Shown: piece by piece, positions 22,105 to 32,826 of the stretch | How positions within the stretch are numbered: the stretch's first letter is position 1 | Layout of the letters: every line of letters starts with the position of its first letter | From: Phymatolithon calcareum | Taxonomy: Eukaryota > Rhodophyta > Florideophyceae > Hapalidiales | DNA length: 64,000 nucleotides | Assembly (NCBI GenBank): GCA_977006965.1 | Contig: OZ345379.1 | Span: forward strand, 434,001 to 498,000 | Reading direction: 5' to 3' | Made by a program: the position numbers and the translations under genes | Notes under the pieces: model-generated | What the model was told of the DNA's origin: nothing | What the model saw: only the letters and a program-made list of their open reading frames with translations | The model's database searches: none

Positions 22105-24027
22105 ATGCTAACCTCGAGGCTAGGAAAAGAAGGAACCCATCAAGAAGATATCGTGAAAAAGGATACTATGTTGTGCCGCAGGAGAAAGCTGTTGGAGTTG
22201 AGGCCCGACAGCGCAAATTCCCCTTGGGTGATCAGGCCCCGGCAACAATTCCACCGGACGAACCGATAGCAGTGCCATGTGACCTAAGTGCTGAGGTGAA
22301 ACGAAATTTGAAAATTTGGGAAGATTGCTTTGCCACGGATGCTATACACCGTCTTCAGGGAGCGCGGAAGCGTCAGGACGACGAGCAACGAATCGCCGGA
22401 AACAATATGCACAGGAGGAGAGCTGTGCTAGGGAACTCAAGCGCAGAGGTCCGCATCGGAACTAATGAATATCATCCCACTGTCGTTAATGTCATCCGTG
22501 CTGGGTTCACACTCGAGCTACCGAAAAACTCCCCTCCAAAAATTTGCGCAGTGGTCCCGCTGCAGCGAAGAGACTGTGGATTCGACGCGGAAAGGCTTAT
22601 GCAAGACGGCGTGAGCATCGATTGGCGGGACAAAGAGCTGCTATTCTACTTGAAGTGGGGATTCTACGACAACTCTCCGGACACACCGCCAATCTGCTCA
22701 TTCTCTCCGCACCAAAAAAAATATGGGAGGCAGGGAGAGAATTCGAGGAGGAAATCCAAGAGGAGATCTCGGAGAGCTGGATCGGGGAATCCCAAGACCA
22801 TCCTCCAACAGTCCCGTTTCAAGTAACACCGGGCAGTGTCGAGAGAAACCAGGATAATTCGTGGCGCCTTGTATGGAACGAAAGCTGGCCAGCTCTCGGT
22901 ACACATGCGAGCTTGGTTAATACGAGGGACAGCGGATGGATCCCGGTTTCGTCAAATGCGAACACCGGGCTCTCGGAAAACCTTCAGTTTGACTGGGGAG
23001 CCATAGAGATCAACAACGAAATACTGGAGATCTTGGCTGATGGCGCTATGTGTGCAGGCGAAAAATTGCTCGGCACCACACTTGACCTCAAGAAATGGTT
23101 TCGGCAGCTCGCTATGTCAAAGGGTGAAAGGTGGAAGACTACTATGCATGTAATGGGCGAATTTAGGCAGGACAAAAGGATGCAGATGGGTCGTTCGTCC
23201 TCCGCCCAACTACTCTTCTGATTGCCGAGCTGATTGAGCGCGCCACACTCTCGGAAAGGTGGGGTCTCGAGGAAGGCGAGTGGACGGAGGCTGGAAAGCG
23301 AGAGAACTGGAGTCGCCTACAGCACTGGCGGTCGCAGCGAAGAGCCTGCTTCCCAGCCGACCCAAGACAGGATGGTTTCTTGGTAATCACAACCTTCCAG
23401 GACGATATTACCGTCTTTGTGATTGGAGAATACCCAGCGAGAGACGCAGCTATCGGAATCAGGAGACTGCTGCATGAGCGTTACAACTTGCGTCTAAGCG
23501 AAAAGGAGGAGGCCAATATGCCCTTCTCGGAGCGATTTTCGTCCATCGGGGCAATCTACGAGACTAGCGACCTTAACAACATCGTCTGCAAGCCTCGGAA
23601 TGAAAAAATTGAGAACTTCAGAGCAGGAATCGAATCCATGCGCATGAAGGCAGGGCGTGTTGTGCCACTACTTTGCCTCCAAACATTTGTCGGTCTGCAC
23701 CACTTCTTATCGCGTTTCGTTAACGACGGCAACTTTAGGTGCAACTTTGCGTACCGGTGTCTTCGAAGTCTGCCCGAGACTCGAATCCCGACCGGAGTAG
23801 TGGGCCACGAGCTCATTGCCGATGCGGAAGAACTGCTGTGCCTGCTAGAGTCTGGTGATCTTGCGCGTATTACTAAAGACCCAGCATTTCTGCACCCAGG
23901 ACTACAGGGGGAGAACTCAGACGCGAGCGGATCAGCGGGGACCCTAGGAAAGGGATGGGGTGTTTGTGTTTATGGGATATATCGCGTCTGGAGGTTGGAA
24001 TGTGCGTGTCCGCAAAGCGTTATGTGA
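22092..24027 (+). pseudogene. DIRS-like reverse transcriptase, several frameshifts
   Basis: Three overlapping frame segments (22092-22826, 22544-23221, 23380-24027) together give a DIRS-type RT. The first holds the fingers region (FTLELPKNSPPK, FYLKWGFYDNSP). The second holds the first catalytic Asp in TLDLKKWFRQLAMS. The third holds the catalytic pair in TFQDDITVFV. The stretch between 23221 and 23380 is also coding in character but out of frame. At least two frameshifts make the copy inactive. The RT would copy element RNA; DIRS elements then use a recombinase rather than an integrase. Confidence 0.75.
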
Positions 24028-24415
24028 CGGGGTGATTTCGATATCCTCGTTGGAACTCCTGACTATCGCTTTTGCGTTGTACGTCGGCGTCGAATCGGGG
24101 ACCATCGGTACAAACGAGCAGATCGTAATTCAAAACGACAATGAAAGCGCATGTAATGCCGTAAATACGCAACGAGCATTCTCGGTTCCTATGCTAGAAG
24201 CTCTGAGACTAGTGCGGAAGGTACAAAAATCGTGCGGAGTGTCAGTTTGTATGCATCACATACCGGGGAATTGGAACAAAATCGCGGACTACCTCAGCCG
24301 CGCGCGTCGTTTCGATGGAGTTCGTGAAGCGAGAGATACCTGGATTGTGCGAGACGGTAAGGTGCCACCTGAGGCGAATGAGTGGGCAGAGGCCGTGGCG
24401 GCAGCCGGATACTGA
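23960..24415 (+). pseudogene. DIRS-like RNase H domain
   Basis: The frame shows the DIRS pattern of RNase H: Glu in SSLELLTIAFAL, Asp in IQNDNESACNAVN and the C-terminal IPGNWNKIADYLSR. It follows RT with a further frameshift near 23,960-23,990 and ends with TGA at 24413-24415. The NDNESA and LSR motifs distinguish it from Gypsy RNase H, where TDH and SR-LP motifs are usual. Confidence 0.75.
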
Positions 24416-24700
24416 GAGAGACGTCGTCGACAGTATATGCTTGCTCTCTTGTAGAAGTAAACGAGGCAAATCTCAATTATGCATGGATGGCACAAACGGG
24501 CTACGAAGATGTTACCATTTACTTAAAAGCACCGCAGTGCCATTGCGTCCTGGAGTATCGATCGGACCAGTATGGCTATGCTCAAAGCTCGTACAGGGTT
24601 CATAACCCTCGGACTAGAATCACAGCAGCCGGCTCATACCGGTCACAGCTAAGAGTTTTGGCCGCACACGCCGCGCTCATCGGTCCACTCTTCCCGAAGA

Positions 24701-25955
24701 GTGAATATGGCACGACGTGGCCGCCGTTCCCGCGGGGGTGGGTACAGCAGGAGGAGATTCGACATACACGCGGGGGGTCCAAGATCAAGGCCGGTTACTT
24801 CGGCAGCTAAGCGACGAATGGCATCTCGAGCACAGAACAGGGTGGCAATCGTGAAAAGGCTGCAGGCACTGACAGCTGGGGCCAGCTCCAATGGCCGCGC
24901 CTTGGGGACGGTGCAGACCGTGAGCTCCCACCTATCTTATTGGTACGAATTCTGCTCCGTCAAAGAGCTCGACCCACAGCGTCCGGTTCCCTTCCACGAG
25001 GGAGCATTCGGCCGGCATTAGAGCAGCTCAACAATGAATTATCTGTGTTTGCCGAGTTTGCAACGTACATCGTCTACTACCCACGTACCTCGCGCCGAAG
25101 AAGTGGTATGAACACGGCGAGTTACGCGAAGCAGGTGATTTCTTCGGTACGCAGCCACTACGCGGCGAACGTGGGACAAAGTCCAGGCCTTCGCGAGGGA
25201 GCGTTTGGTAGCAATCGGCTTGATCTCGTTATGAAGGGTCTACATAAGGTCAGTCCCAGTAAGACGGCTCCCCGACTGCCAGTGCTACCGCAACACATGC
25301 GCGCCGTACGGAAGCTTCTGGACTTAAAAGCAAATCAGGTGCACCGAGTACTTTGGGCTCTGTGGATGTGCCACTGGCAAGGGGTACTCCGGAGCGGAGA
25401 CCTAATTCGGGGGAAAAGAGAAGAAAGCCGAGAGTGGGATCCGCGGTTTGACACACATCGGGGAAGGCTGAGCGCAGACTTGGGCGGAATGTGCATGGCC
25501 GTGTGCTCGGAGCGAGGCTGGGAATAAGGCTGAAACCCAACAACACTGATCCATATGGGGAGCGGGGGACGGTAAAGACTTTTATTCTAGACGAAGAAGT
25601 GATGGCTCTGTCCGCCGCGCGCGCCGTGATGGACATGCTTGACGGAGATCCTACCGACGGAGATCAAACAGAAATCACTCTCTTTCGGATTCCAGGAACG
25701 GGGAAAGAGATAACCTATGAAGAGTCACGACGGTCTCTTGCAAAATTCTTGACTCTAGCCGGCCACCCGGACCTCTCCCGTGGATTACACTCGCTACGTA
25801 TTGGGGGAGCCACAGTGTACGCCAACATTCCAAACGGGGGAGAACTTCTGGCAGGTTTCATGGGTCTATGGATATCAGATGCTCGTAAGAAGTCTCCAGA
25901 TGATCTGAACTTAGATAAGCAAATTGCCGTTCATAACGGTCATAAGGTACTTTAA
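24701..25955 (+). pseudogene. DIRS-like tyrosine recombinase, frame-broken
   Basis: Three frame segments (24701-25021, 24940-25527, 25491-25955) cover a SAM-like N-terminal domain (SSHLSYWYEFC) and a catalytic domain. The first catalytic Arg is in GVLRSGDLIR and the HxxR box is LHSLRIGGAT near 25,789-25,812. Downstream, in GLWISDARKKSPDD, the position where related enzymes carry the nucleophilic Tyr has none, and no Tyr follows before the stop. With the frameshifts this marks a dead enzyme. A second frame at 24382-24810 overlaps the start; it may code for a linker region. Confidence 0.75.
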
Positions 25956-26180
25956 TCTTATATTTTTTAAAAAATATCATTCACCACATTTTAAAAGACA
26001 TCGAGTGCGTATAAATAGAAGAAGTAGGTTGCAACACTGAGAAATTGGCTTACTTCAGAAGAGCAATATTACTATTTCTCTTCTCAACATAAATAAAGCT
26101 TCGGATATCGGAGCACAAAAGCTCCACGTAACACTCGGTGGAAAACAACAGGAGCGGATTTGCTCCTCTTTTCACCACAC
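25956..26180. other. Spacer with 3' flank of the cysteine-rich gene
   Basis: Minus-strand transcripts of the cysteine-rich gene would end here. A segment at about 26040-26105 (minus strand GAAGCTTTATTTATGTTG) matches the 3' flank of the plus-strand copy near 27,834, so the inverted duplication includes the 3' UTR. Confidence 0.5.
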
Positions 26181-26702
26181 TTAGTGTGCGGCCTCGATGA
26201 TCTTCCTCGTCCCGGGGTGCACCCCAACGAGCTTCGCATCTTTACCCACAAACGCAACCGGCGACTTTGAGTTACCATCGACCGCGAGCTTCTCGCAATT
26301 CACCTTATAGCAAAACTTCGTGTACTGGAACACCTTGTACTTGATGCAAACCGCCTTGATCCACTTGCACACATCTTTGCAAATCGACTTGCAAATTTTG
26401 TCCTGAACCTTAATATACTTCAACGAGCAGCTGCCGTGGACACAGGTTTTGATCGGAACTGTTTTCTTGACAAACTGGCAGTCTGGTTTGCACTCCTTGT
26501 GGCAATGCTTGTAGTCGCAACGTGGAGTAACCTTGACGGACTTGGTAATGTATCCACATTCAACAGGGACGTAACAGCACTTCTGGTATTGCTCGTAGCA
26601 CTGCTTGGCATGGGGATCGGCGGCGGAGGCGGATGCGATGAAGAGGGTGGTAACAATGGCAAGAAACGCGACGGTGGAGCGAGATGTGAAAATGGAAACC
26701 AT
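26181..26702 (-). CDS. Secreted cysteine-rich protein, intact copy
   Basis: The ATG at 26702 is chosen because it is followed directly by a signal peptide (a short polar start, then VAFLAIVTTLFIASASA, cleavage probably near Ala-Asp). It lies about 120 bp after a TATA box. Upstream codons in the same frame belong to the leader. The protein has 173 residues. The mature part carries 16 cysteines, including a CC pair and CxxxC spacings, and many Lys, so it is basic and probably held by up to eight disulfides. The last third (after about residue 135) has no cysteines. I do not recognise the family. Secretion and an extracellular or cell-wall role are inferred. The neighbouring inverted copy at 27258-27780 keeps all 16 cysteines. 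Confidence 0.8.
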   Translation of the reverse strand: MVSIFTSRSTVAFLAIVTTLFIASASAADPHAKQCYEQYQKCCYVPVECGYITKSVKVTPRCDYKHCHKECKPDCQFVKKTVPIKTCVHGSCSLKYIKVQDKICKSICKDVCKWIKAVCIKYKVFQYTKFCYKVNCEKLAVDGNSKSPVAFVGKDAKLVGVHPGTRKIIEAAH

Positions 26703-27257
26703 GATTATGAGTGTGAGATGAGGACGAAGAGGGTGTGGTTTTGGAATAGCTTGCTGGGAGGCTGTGTGGTTTGCGTGTTGGTGTATTGGTGGAGATACTA
26801 GATCGGTCGGGGCACCGGGCTTTATATAGTGTTCTGAAGTGCAAGGGAAGCTCATGTGGAAGTGTGAGACGTCATACTTCCAAGTAGCACTTGGGATGAC
26901 TACAAAGTAAATTCGAAAATTACCAGCGAATTATGTTGCTTCTCAAAAGGCGCGGCATGGGAGCTCCATTTACCTGAGATACTATCTGAAGGCTTGTTCA
27001 CGACGCCCGGAAAGCCCCACCAGGTTTTCTCTTCAGAGAACCTGCCGAATTTACGTAGGAGCACTCCAGATGCTAGGTGAAAGTATGACGTCTCGCACTT
27101 CCACATGAGCTTCTCTCGCACTTCAGAACACTATATAAAGCCCAGTGCATCGACCGATCTAGTATCTCCACCAATACACCAACACACAAAGCACACAACC
27201 TCCAAGCAAGATATTCCAAAACCACACCCTTTTCATCCTCATCTCACACTTGTAATC
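26703..27257. promoter_or_regulatory. Bidirectional promoter region between inverted cysteine-rich copies
   Basis: Both sides carry the same parts in mirror order: a TATA box (minus strand over 26821-26829; plus strand TATATAAA at 27132-27139), a repeated GCACTTC-type motif, and a bZIP-type core GACGTCA (26868-26874) or TGACGTC (27086-27092), followed by a distal block with GTAAATTCG. TATA-to-ATG distances are about 120 bp in both directions. The unique centre of the inverted duplication lies at roughly 26,915-27,050. Confidence 0.7.
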
Positions 27258-27780
27258 ATGGTTTCCATTTTTCACATCTCGCTCCACCGTCGCGTTTCTC
27301 GCCATTGTTACCACCCTCTTTATAGCATCCGCCTCCGCCGCCGATCCTCATGCCAAGCAGTGCTACGAGCAATACCAGAAGTGCTGTTACATCCCTGTTG
27401 AATGTGGATACATTACCAAGTCCGTCAAGGTTACTCCACGTTGCGACTACAAGCATTGCCACAAGGAGTGCAAACCATACTGCCAGTTCGTCAAGAAAAC
27501 AGTTCCGATCAAAACCTGTGTCCACGGCAGCTGCTCGTTTAAGTATGTTGAGGTTCAGGACAAAGTTTGCAAGTCGGTTTGCAATGATGTGTGCAAGTGG
27601 ATCAAGGCGGTATGCATCAAGCACAAGGTGTTCCAGTACACGAAGTTTTGCTATAAGGTGGATTGCGAGAAGCTCGCGGTCGATGGTAACTCGAAGTCGC
27701 CGGTTGCGTTTATGGGCAAAGATGCGAAGCTCGTTGGGATACACCCCGGGACGAGGAAGGTCATTGAGGCCGCGCACTAA
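27258..27780 (+). pseudogene. Second cysteine-rich protein copy, one-base insertion near the start
   Basis: The ATG at 27258 matches the start of the intact copy, but a T run of five (four in the intact copy) at about 27267-27271 shifts the frame after the fifth codon. From about 27272 to TAA at 27778-27780 the original frame is open. It encodes a protein with all 16 cysteines and only scattered substitutions (for example Val to Ile, Lys to Glu, Asp to Tyr). One short homopolymer change could be a sequencing error, a recent inactivation, or a start elsewhere. The upstream in-frame TAA at 27253-27255 rules out a longer N-terminus without splicing. Confidence 0.65.
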
Positions 27781-27958
27781 AGACGGGTGGGATATGGAAT
27801 GATACTTGGGACACGTTGTCTGGACTGATGACCGTAGCTTTATTAATTTTGGGAAGGGGAAATAGTTAAGTTTCTCTTTAGAAGGAAACTACTTCCCAGT
27901 GATCGAGCTTTCTTTCTTTCTTTAATGCAGAATGCGTTACTTAACGCCAGAACTAACC

Positions 27959-29847
27959 TTAGAGTAGGTTTTCATTGTTCAAATATTGGAGTATCTCTAC
28001 GGGTCTTTCCCTGCACAGATTTTCTACCGTTTTGTGTCGCACTCTTCCGATGAATTTTCGTCGAGAGGCAGTCCTCCCAGAACAGTGTAGGATGAGGTGC
28101 TCCACTGTCTCCTTGACGCCATACGGGCACATCTTGCATACTGGGTCGTAGAGAAGCGGTTCATTCTCGCTGTGTCCATGGCGAAAGCTTGCCACAATAG
28201 GGCTGCAGTTCACTATGAGCTGGTGAAGTACCACCTCTGCACGTCTCTGCGAGATGTGCAGATCTTTCGGAAGCGTAGGAAGGGTCACTGGTTTGCTTCT
28301 ACAGGGCGGCTTGATTATGGATCGTGCCGCTTCCAAAGTGAGAGGTATCGCTTGGTGCAGCGGCAGACTCGATTCCGAAATTCCCCGTCGCGCAAGTTCA
28401 TCAGCAGCCTCATTCTTCGCGACGCCGCAGTGACTCAGTATCCAAACACACTCTATCAGAATCTCGCGTGAAAATAACCGTTCCATAAGGTTCCATAGAT
28501 TCCGGACCATGTCACCAAACATCCGCGGTTGTCCGTTGAGCGCGTCTATGCAGCTACGGCTGTCAGTGACCCATCTGATAGTGCTGCCGCGGGAAAGTTG
28601 TAGCTTTAGCGTTGCTTGGAAGGCCTGTACGGCGGCAAATGCCTCCGCGTCAAATGAAGAGCCGACAGCTCCAACGGCCAGCGCTTCTTCCATAACAGTT
28701 TCTTCGCCGCGCAAAATCAGAATCCCAGCTCCGCCGACCTGGAATGGGATTGTACGATACATGTCGAGTGTGTCACCGTCTTCGTCGCACACGGTAACGC
28801 GTTGTTTCGAGGCGGTCGGGGTCGTTGAGTATGCATGCTCGTCTCCGTCGTCTTAGGCCAAGAGGATGTCCGGGGGCCTGCCGTGTCGAGACTCAAAACG
28901 TTTCGCTGCTTCGTGGTTCTGCTACTGAGAGGGACTGAATTTGCTCAACGTCGCAGTATACCAACCTTCATCCCATTTCACGGAGACTCGTTCTCCATGA
29001 TTCAGGTCGCAGACAAATTCATGTGGTACTTTTCCGACACTTCCGTCCGTCCATATTTCGATATCGGCTGGTTGTGCTGCCTTTCGCTCTAGAAGAAAAG
29101 CTTCTGTCGCGGTACGCTTCTCCTCTGGATCATCCTTCGCCGAAACAGGAGTCGTGAAGGTTGAAAACCTGTTACTTGAGCTATCCTTCTGAATTGGTGG
29201 TTGGATCCCAGTGCGGGGGAGCGCAAGGATCCCTTTCTCCGCCAGATGGAAGGTGCTCGAGTCCCTCCACGACCCTTCGTTGCGTCTAGAGTTCAACATA
29301 TTTGTCTGGGTTGTGCGAGCCACAGGAGTGTCCGGTAGAAGTCGAAGTGCTTTGTCCATGACAAGAGTAGCTTGCATCTCTCCAATAGCTCGCAGGCTAC
29401 GCATCCCAGTCAGTGACCGGAGCTTGGCAATTGTCGTAGCTTTCAAACATCCGCTAGCCGCTCGAGCCGCTTCGTTCCGAGCGACTTCCACTTGCTTGAT
29501 GTGGACGTCGAAGCCGTGTACAGCGAAAGCTGATGCACCATATAGCGCAGTTGGCTCGCAGTAGCTCTTACGGAAAGCTTAAATATTTGTGGGAGGCAGG
29601 TATGCTTGTTTCGAGTAATTTGTAAAATGTATCTTTCGTTCAATGCCAGTGCAGCAGACGTAACATCTATTTTGATTCTCCCAGGCGAAGCGAGCATTCC
29701 AGAACCGCCCTTGGGAAGGAAGTGCAATGCCCATGATATCCTTTTGGAGCGAATTAGCATCTCTCGTGTAAAGGTTTCATGTCGCGTCGAAATGACGGTT
29801 CTGTCTATAACGGCACTACACAATTGGTGGATCTGTTCCGTGATCAT
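27959..29847 (-). pseudogene. LINE relic: RT C-terminus, RNase H with Tudor-like insertion, zinc finger
   Basis: On the minus strand the RT C-terminal region (AARAASGCLKATTIAKLRSL) is followed by RNase H and a terminal CCHC-like finger (CKMCPYGV ... HLILHC). RNase H starts with IEIWTDGSV, has Glu in DAEAFAAVQAF, Asp in VTDSRSCIDAL and a final Asp in KNEAADELAR. RT-RNase H-CCHC is the usual end of Jockey- or R1-like non-LTR elements. Between TDGS and GGAG an insertion of about 95 codons contains a Tudor-like pattern (GERVSVKWDEGWYTATL ... VTVCDEDGD) and two in-frame stops (TAG 28922-28924, TAA about 60 bp on). Farther upstream the frame shifts once near 29.45 kb. The element is truncated at its 5' side, as is typical for LINE copies. 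Confidence 0.75.
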
Positions 29848-29859
29848 TTTCTAATATTG

Positions 29860-30024
29860 AGAATTGAGACTATCCTCGGTTGATATTGCAGTGCGTCCAG
29901 TCATCACCTTTAAGTAGGTTTTCGTTGAGGTGATTCTTGCTGGTGGCGTCGGATAGTCATATTGACGATGGCAACAGAGGCGAACTGTTTGCGTTCTTGA
30001 TATTTACATTATTTCATCTAGCCA
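29860..30024. other. Short spacer
   Basis: Nothing recognised between the LINE relic and the next LINE fragment. Confidence 0.3.
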
Positions 30025-30280
30025 AAAGAGCCCTCACTCGACGTCATTCTGCGCGTTAGAGATCAAAAATGGAACTGGCTTGGTCACATTCTCCGCATCG
30101 ACGAGCACCACTTATTGCACCAAACGATGCCGTAGTGTGTGTGAAATCAATCCCGGAGCCACTCATCGTACCCCACCGAAATGTAAAAATAGCTCTTAAT
30201 ATCGCATAGGAAAGAACAGCATGGAGAAAACTTAGACCCTCGAAGCGCTGTTAGCCTCACTTGGGGAAAGTAATACAATA
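30025..30280 (+). mobile_element. 3' end fragment of a second LINE family
   Basis: The plus strand encodes QKWNWLGHILRIDEHH, the WLGH-LR motif seen near the C-terminus of many LINE reverse transcriptases, followed by WRKLRPSKRC. The last part (about 30210-30275) matches 57848-57905 by eye. The frames are broken, so this is a short dead fragment. Confidence 0.55.
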
Positions 30281-31102
30281 CTCTCCACGTCGCCAGCGCG
30301 GAGGACCCCATATTGGGAAGTCGCGAATACGGAAAATGCCGCTCTCAGTTTCACGAGTATTCTGCGCATGCTGAAACTAGCTTGAGTAGATAACGTGCTG
30401 TATATCCTCAACAAGAGGAAGTGCTTTCCTGCTAAGGCTGATTTTTGCAAATGAAGTCTTTCAGTCACTGTGATCATGTAACATACCTACATTTAGATTA
30501 GGCAGCAACTTAGCTTACACATCACGACGTGCAGCGTGCCTCCCTACTAAAGGCTATCCAACACCCTGGGTCCTTCCCGTTTCACTACACGAATAATATT
30601 CAATATGATTCAGGATGATATTGCTGATCTTTGCAACTTTCCTTTCGTCTTTCCGTACGGCCTTGATAGACTCCTCTTCTAATGGTCTGTAGCTTCATAC
30701 CATTGTCGTTCGAGTTCTTCCTCAAATGCTCATGGGTTTCATGTAAACTGTTCGAAAAACCATTCGGCCCATAGCGCGAGATAGTTGCTTCCTTTCTTGT
30801 AACCCCTTTTGCAACCGCGTCGAGTAATTCTAGTTGAATTCCACTGTGTTGACTCAGTCCATCAATAATGCAGCGGACCCTAAGACCGAGCGAAGCATAC
30901 CGAAATCCCCAATACACTAAAACATCGTGCGAACAATGGAACATCCCTAATAGAATTGACATTCTGGAAAAACGCGGAGTCCAATTTTTCAATTCTCATT
31001 GTAACTCGATGTACTTTCGGAGCCTCTTCGGACTTCTCAAAGCTGTTCAAGACCCCAGGAACTTCAGGACTGATTCGTCATTTTCCAAACTGTGTCAATA
31101 GC
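30281..31102. other. Spacer without a recognised gene
   Basis: A minus-strand frame of 130 codons (30600-30992) has no domain and no composition typical of a gene. It is left unassigned. Nothing else was recognised. Confidence 0.35.
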
Positions 31103-32826
31103 TTAAGGAGTCTTCACGGGCAGTCCTATATCTTCAGCCTCCAAAACGAATTCTCCAATATTTCCGAGCGGATCTGTAACAACTCTACCATCCGAATCTA
31201 TCGCCCTAATCGTCAGTGTCTTGTTCGCGTACGACACAGTCATAAAGTTGGGCACACCCAGACTAACAAACTTAATCGGTTTCTCCTCGCCGTTCCTGAG
31301 TAATGGGCGTTGGATCCGTACTTTTCAATGAACTTAGTTACAGGAAATGCCAGCTGACCCACATCATCAGCAAAGGTAGAAGCACCAACCGGTCCGGTTG
31401 TGAATTCGTGAATCGCCGGCGAGCGGCCAGGGTTAATACGGGAAAACATGGATGCATGTACGTCACCAACAAGGAAGGCGACGTTTGTGATATTCCCTTG
31501 CTCTATGAAATCGATGATTTCCTGGCGCTCTTTCCAGTATCCCTCCCACCGATCACTGGGGAGGAAATACCATTCCAGAATCTGCACACTGGACACGACG
31601 ACCTTGAACGTCGCAGTGCTCTCGGAGAGCGCCTTCTTCAACCACGCCTTCTGAGCAGGGCCGAGCAAGGTCTTTTCAGCAGTACGAAAGCCTTCCTGGT
31701 CTGGGAAGAATTGCTGGATGGCTCCGCACACTGGCGCAATGTACCGATTAGCATCTGCATCGCACAACTCCGCAGCGCTGACACCCTTCGGCAGGATCGG
31801 GAGGAAGCCGACTGCAGGTACCGGGGTGTCGCGGTACTGTCGAAGGTCAAGGATGAACACCTCCACATTGGCACCGACCTTAAACTTACGGAAGATGCGC
31901 TTCTCCGGTAGACGGAGGTCTGGCACCGGATCGACGACGCTCAATGTGCTTCCTGGAGTGACACCGTTCTGCTCGAAGAAAGCATGTTGTCCGAAACGGT
32001 ACTGGGCTTCGATGAGATGCTTAGGTACCACATCAGGGAGTGACACGTTTGGAGCCGGAACAATGTCCGCCACACGGCGTGGATTGTTACCTTGTCCGGC
32101 GTAGTTGTCATTCACGCCGTGGTCGTCCCAACTGGAAAAAGTCGCCACGCTGCGCAATACCTCCGGGAATCCCGGGCCTGTGTAGCGCGCATCACGCTGA
32201 TCGGCGTACAGCGCTCGATAGTACTCTAGAGTTGGAATGGGCTGGTTGCAGCACTTGAGATTCTCCGTGAATTTTGTTTCATTCGCGGACACCCAGTATC
32301 TATCCGCATAGACGACATCGCCGTTGAATAGGGCGTACAAGGGGTCGAGGTTGTCCACTGCTTTTTGAAGCGCGGACGCAACGGGGTACGGATTAGCGTT
32401 GGCGCAAGACAAATGCAGGAACGAGAAGGGACCGTCATAGTCGTTGGGTGTGAGAGTGCGGAAGGCACCAACGGGGGAGACGGCGAAGGTAGGGGCTGTG
32501 AAACGATAGTAATATTTGGTGGCGGGTTTTAAGTCGGACAGAAACGCCTTTGCGACGTGGGCACCCGGGTGAAGGCGAGGGTCTATTCCAGCATAGGCGG
32601 CTGTTGGAATGGTCGCATTGTACACAAGTGTGCCAAAATTTGGGTCTGTGCTAACCTCAACTTTGGCGGACGATGTTAGCTTGTTATCAGTGCCGCAGGT
32701 CGGGTCCTGCAGCGAGGCCTGAACGATGGCAGTGGACGGGGTGACGTCACCTGATTGTAGATGGAACGGGCAGGTGGATACGGCGAGGGCGATAAGCGCG
32801 GCGAACACGGCTGCGAAGTACGGCAT
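31103..32826 (-). CDS. Secreted PhoD-like phosphatase with C-terminal frame change
   Basis: The ATG at 32826 opens a signal peptide (MPYFAAVFAALIALAVS). An N-terminal Fn3-like domain (ATKYYYRFTA) is followed by the PhoD metallophosphatase domain: HLSCANAN, a metal-binding FNGDVVYAD, WDDHGVNDNY, VFILDLRQYRD, LGPAQKAWL and a final VGDVHASMF. These are the metal and catalytic landmarks of the PhoD family, calcium- and iron-type phosphodi- or monoesterases acting outside the cell in phosphate scavenging. The main frame stops at 31240 after a short unrelated tail. In another frame, from about 31,290 to TAA at 31103, lies a good C-terminal domain (IKFVSLGVPNFMTVSYANKT). A one-base indel near 31,285-31,300 explains this; an assembly error is possible. 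The core is complete, so the enzyme may be functional. Confidence 0.8.

Larger units (their letters stand above)
8362..25955 (+). mobile_element. DIRS-like tyrosine-recombinase retrotransposon, decayed, split by element B
   Basis: Plus-strand fragments in order give a gag-like protein, a reverse transcriptase with a QDDI box, an RNase H of the DIRS kind, and a tyrosine recombinase with the HxxR box HSLR. RT plus RNase H plus tyrosine recombinase without a DDE integrase is the definition of DIRS-order elements. Several frameshifts and stops show that this copy is dead. Element B (10339-21356) is inserted in the gag-like gene. If element B and one TCCGG are removed, the gag frame is continuous across the junction. 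The coordinates cover coding remains only, because the termini were not found. Confidence 0.8.
26040..27890. repeat. Inverted duplication containing the cysteine-rich gene pair
   Basis: The left arm (minus-strand gene with leader and 3' flank) and the right arm (plus-strand gene) match across promoter, leader, coding region and about 60-100 bp of 3' flank. Coding differences are scattered and mostly conservative at the protein level, so the duplication is not brand new. The boundaries are approximate. Confidence 0.75.

Noticed and set aside
30600-30992. Minus-strand frame of 130 codons near the PhoD gene.
   Set aside because: No domain, no plausible start context and no related sequence in the window.
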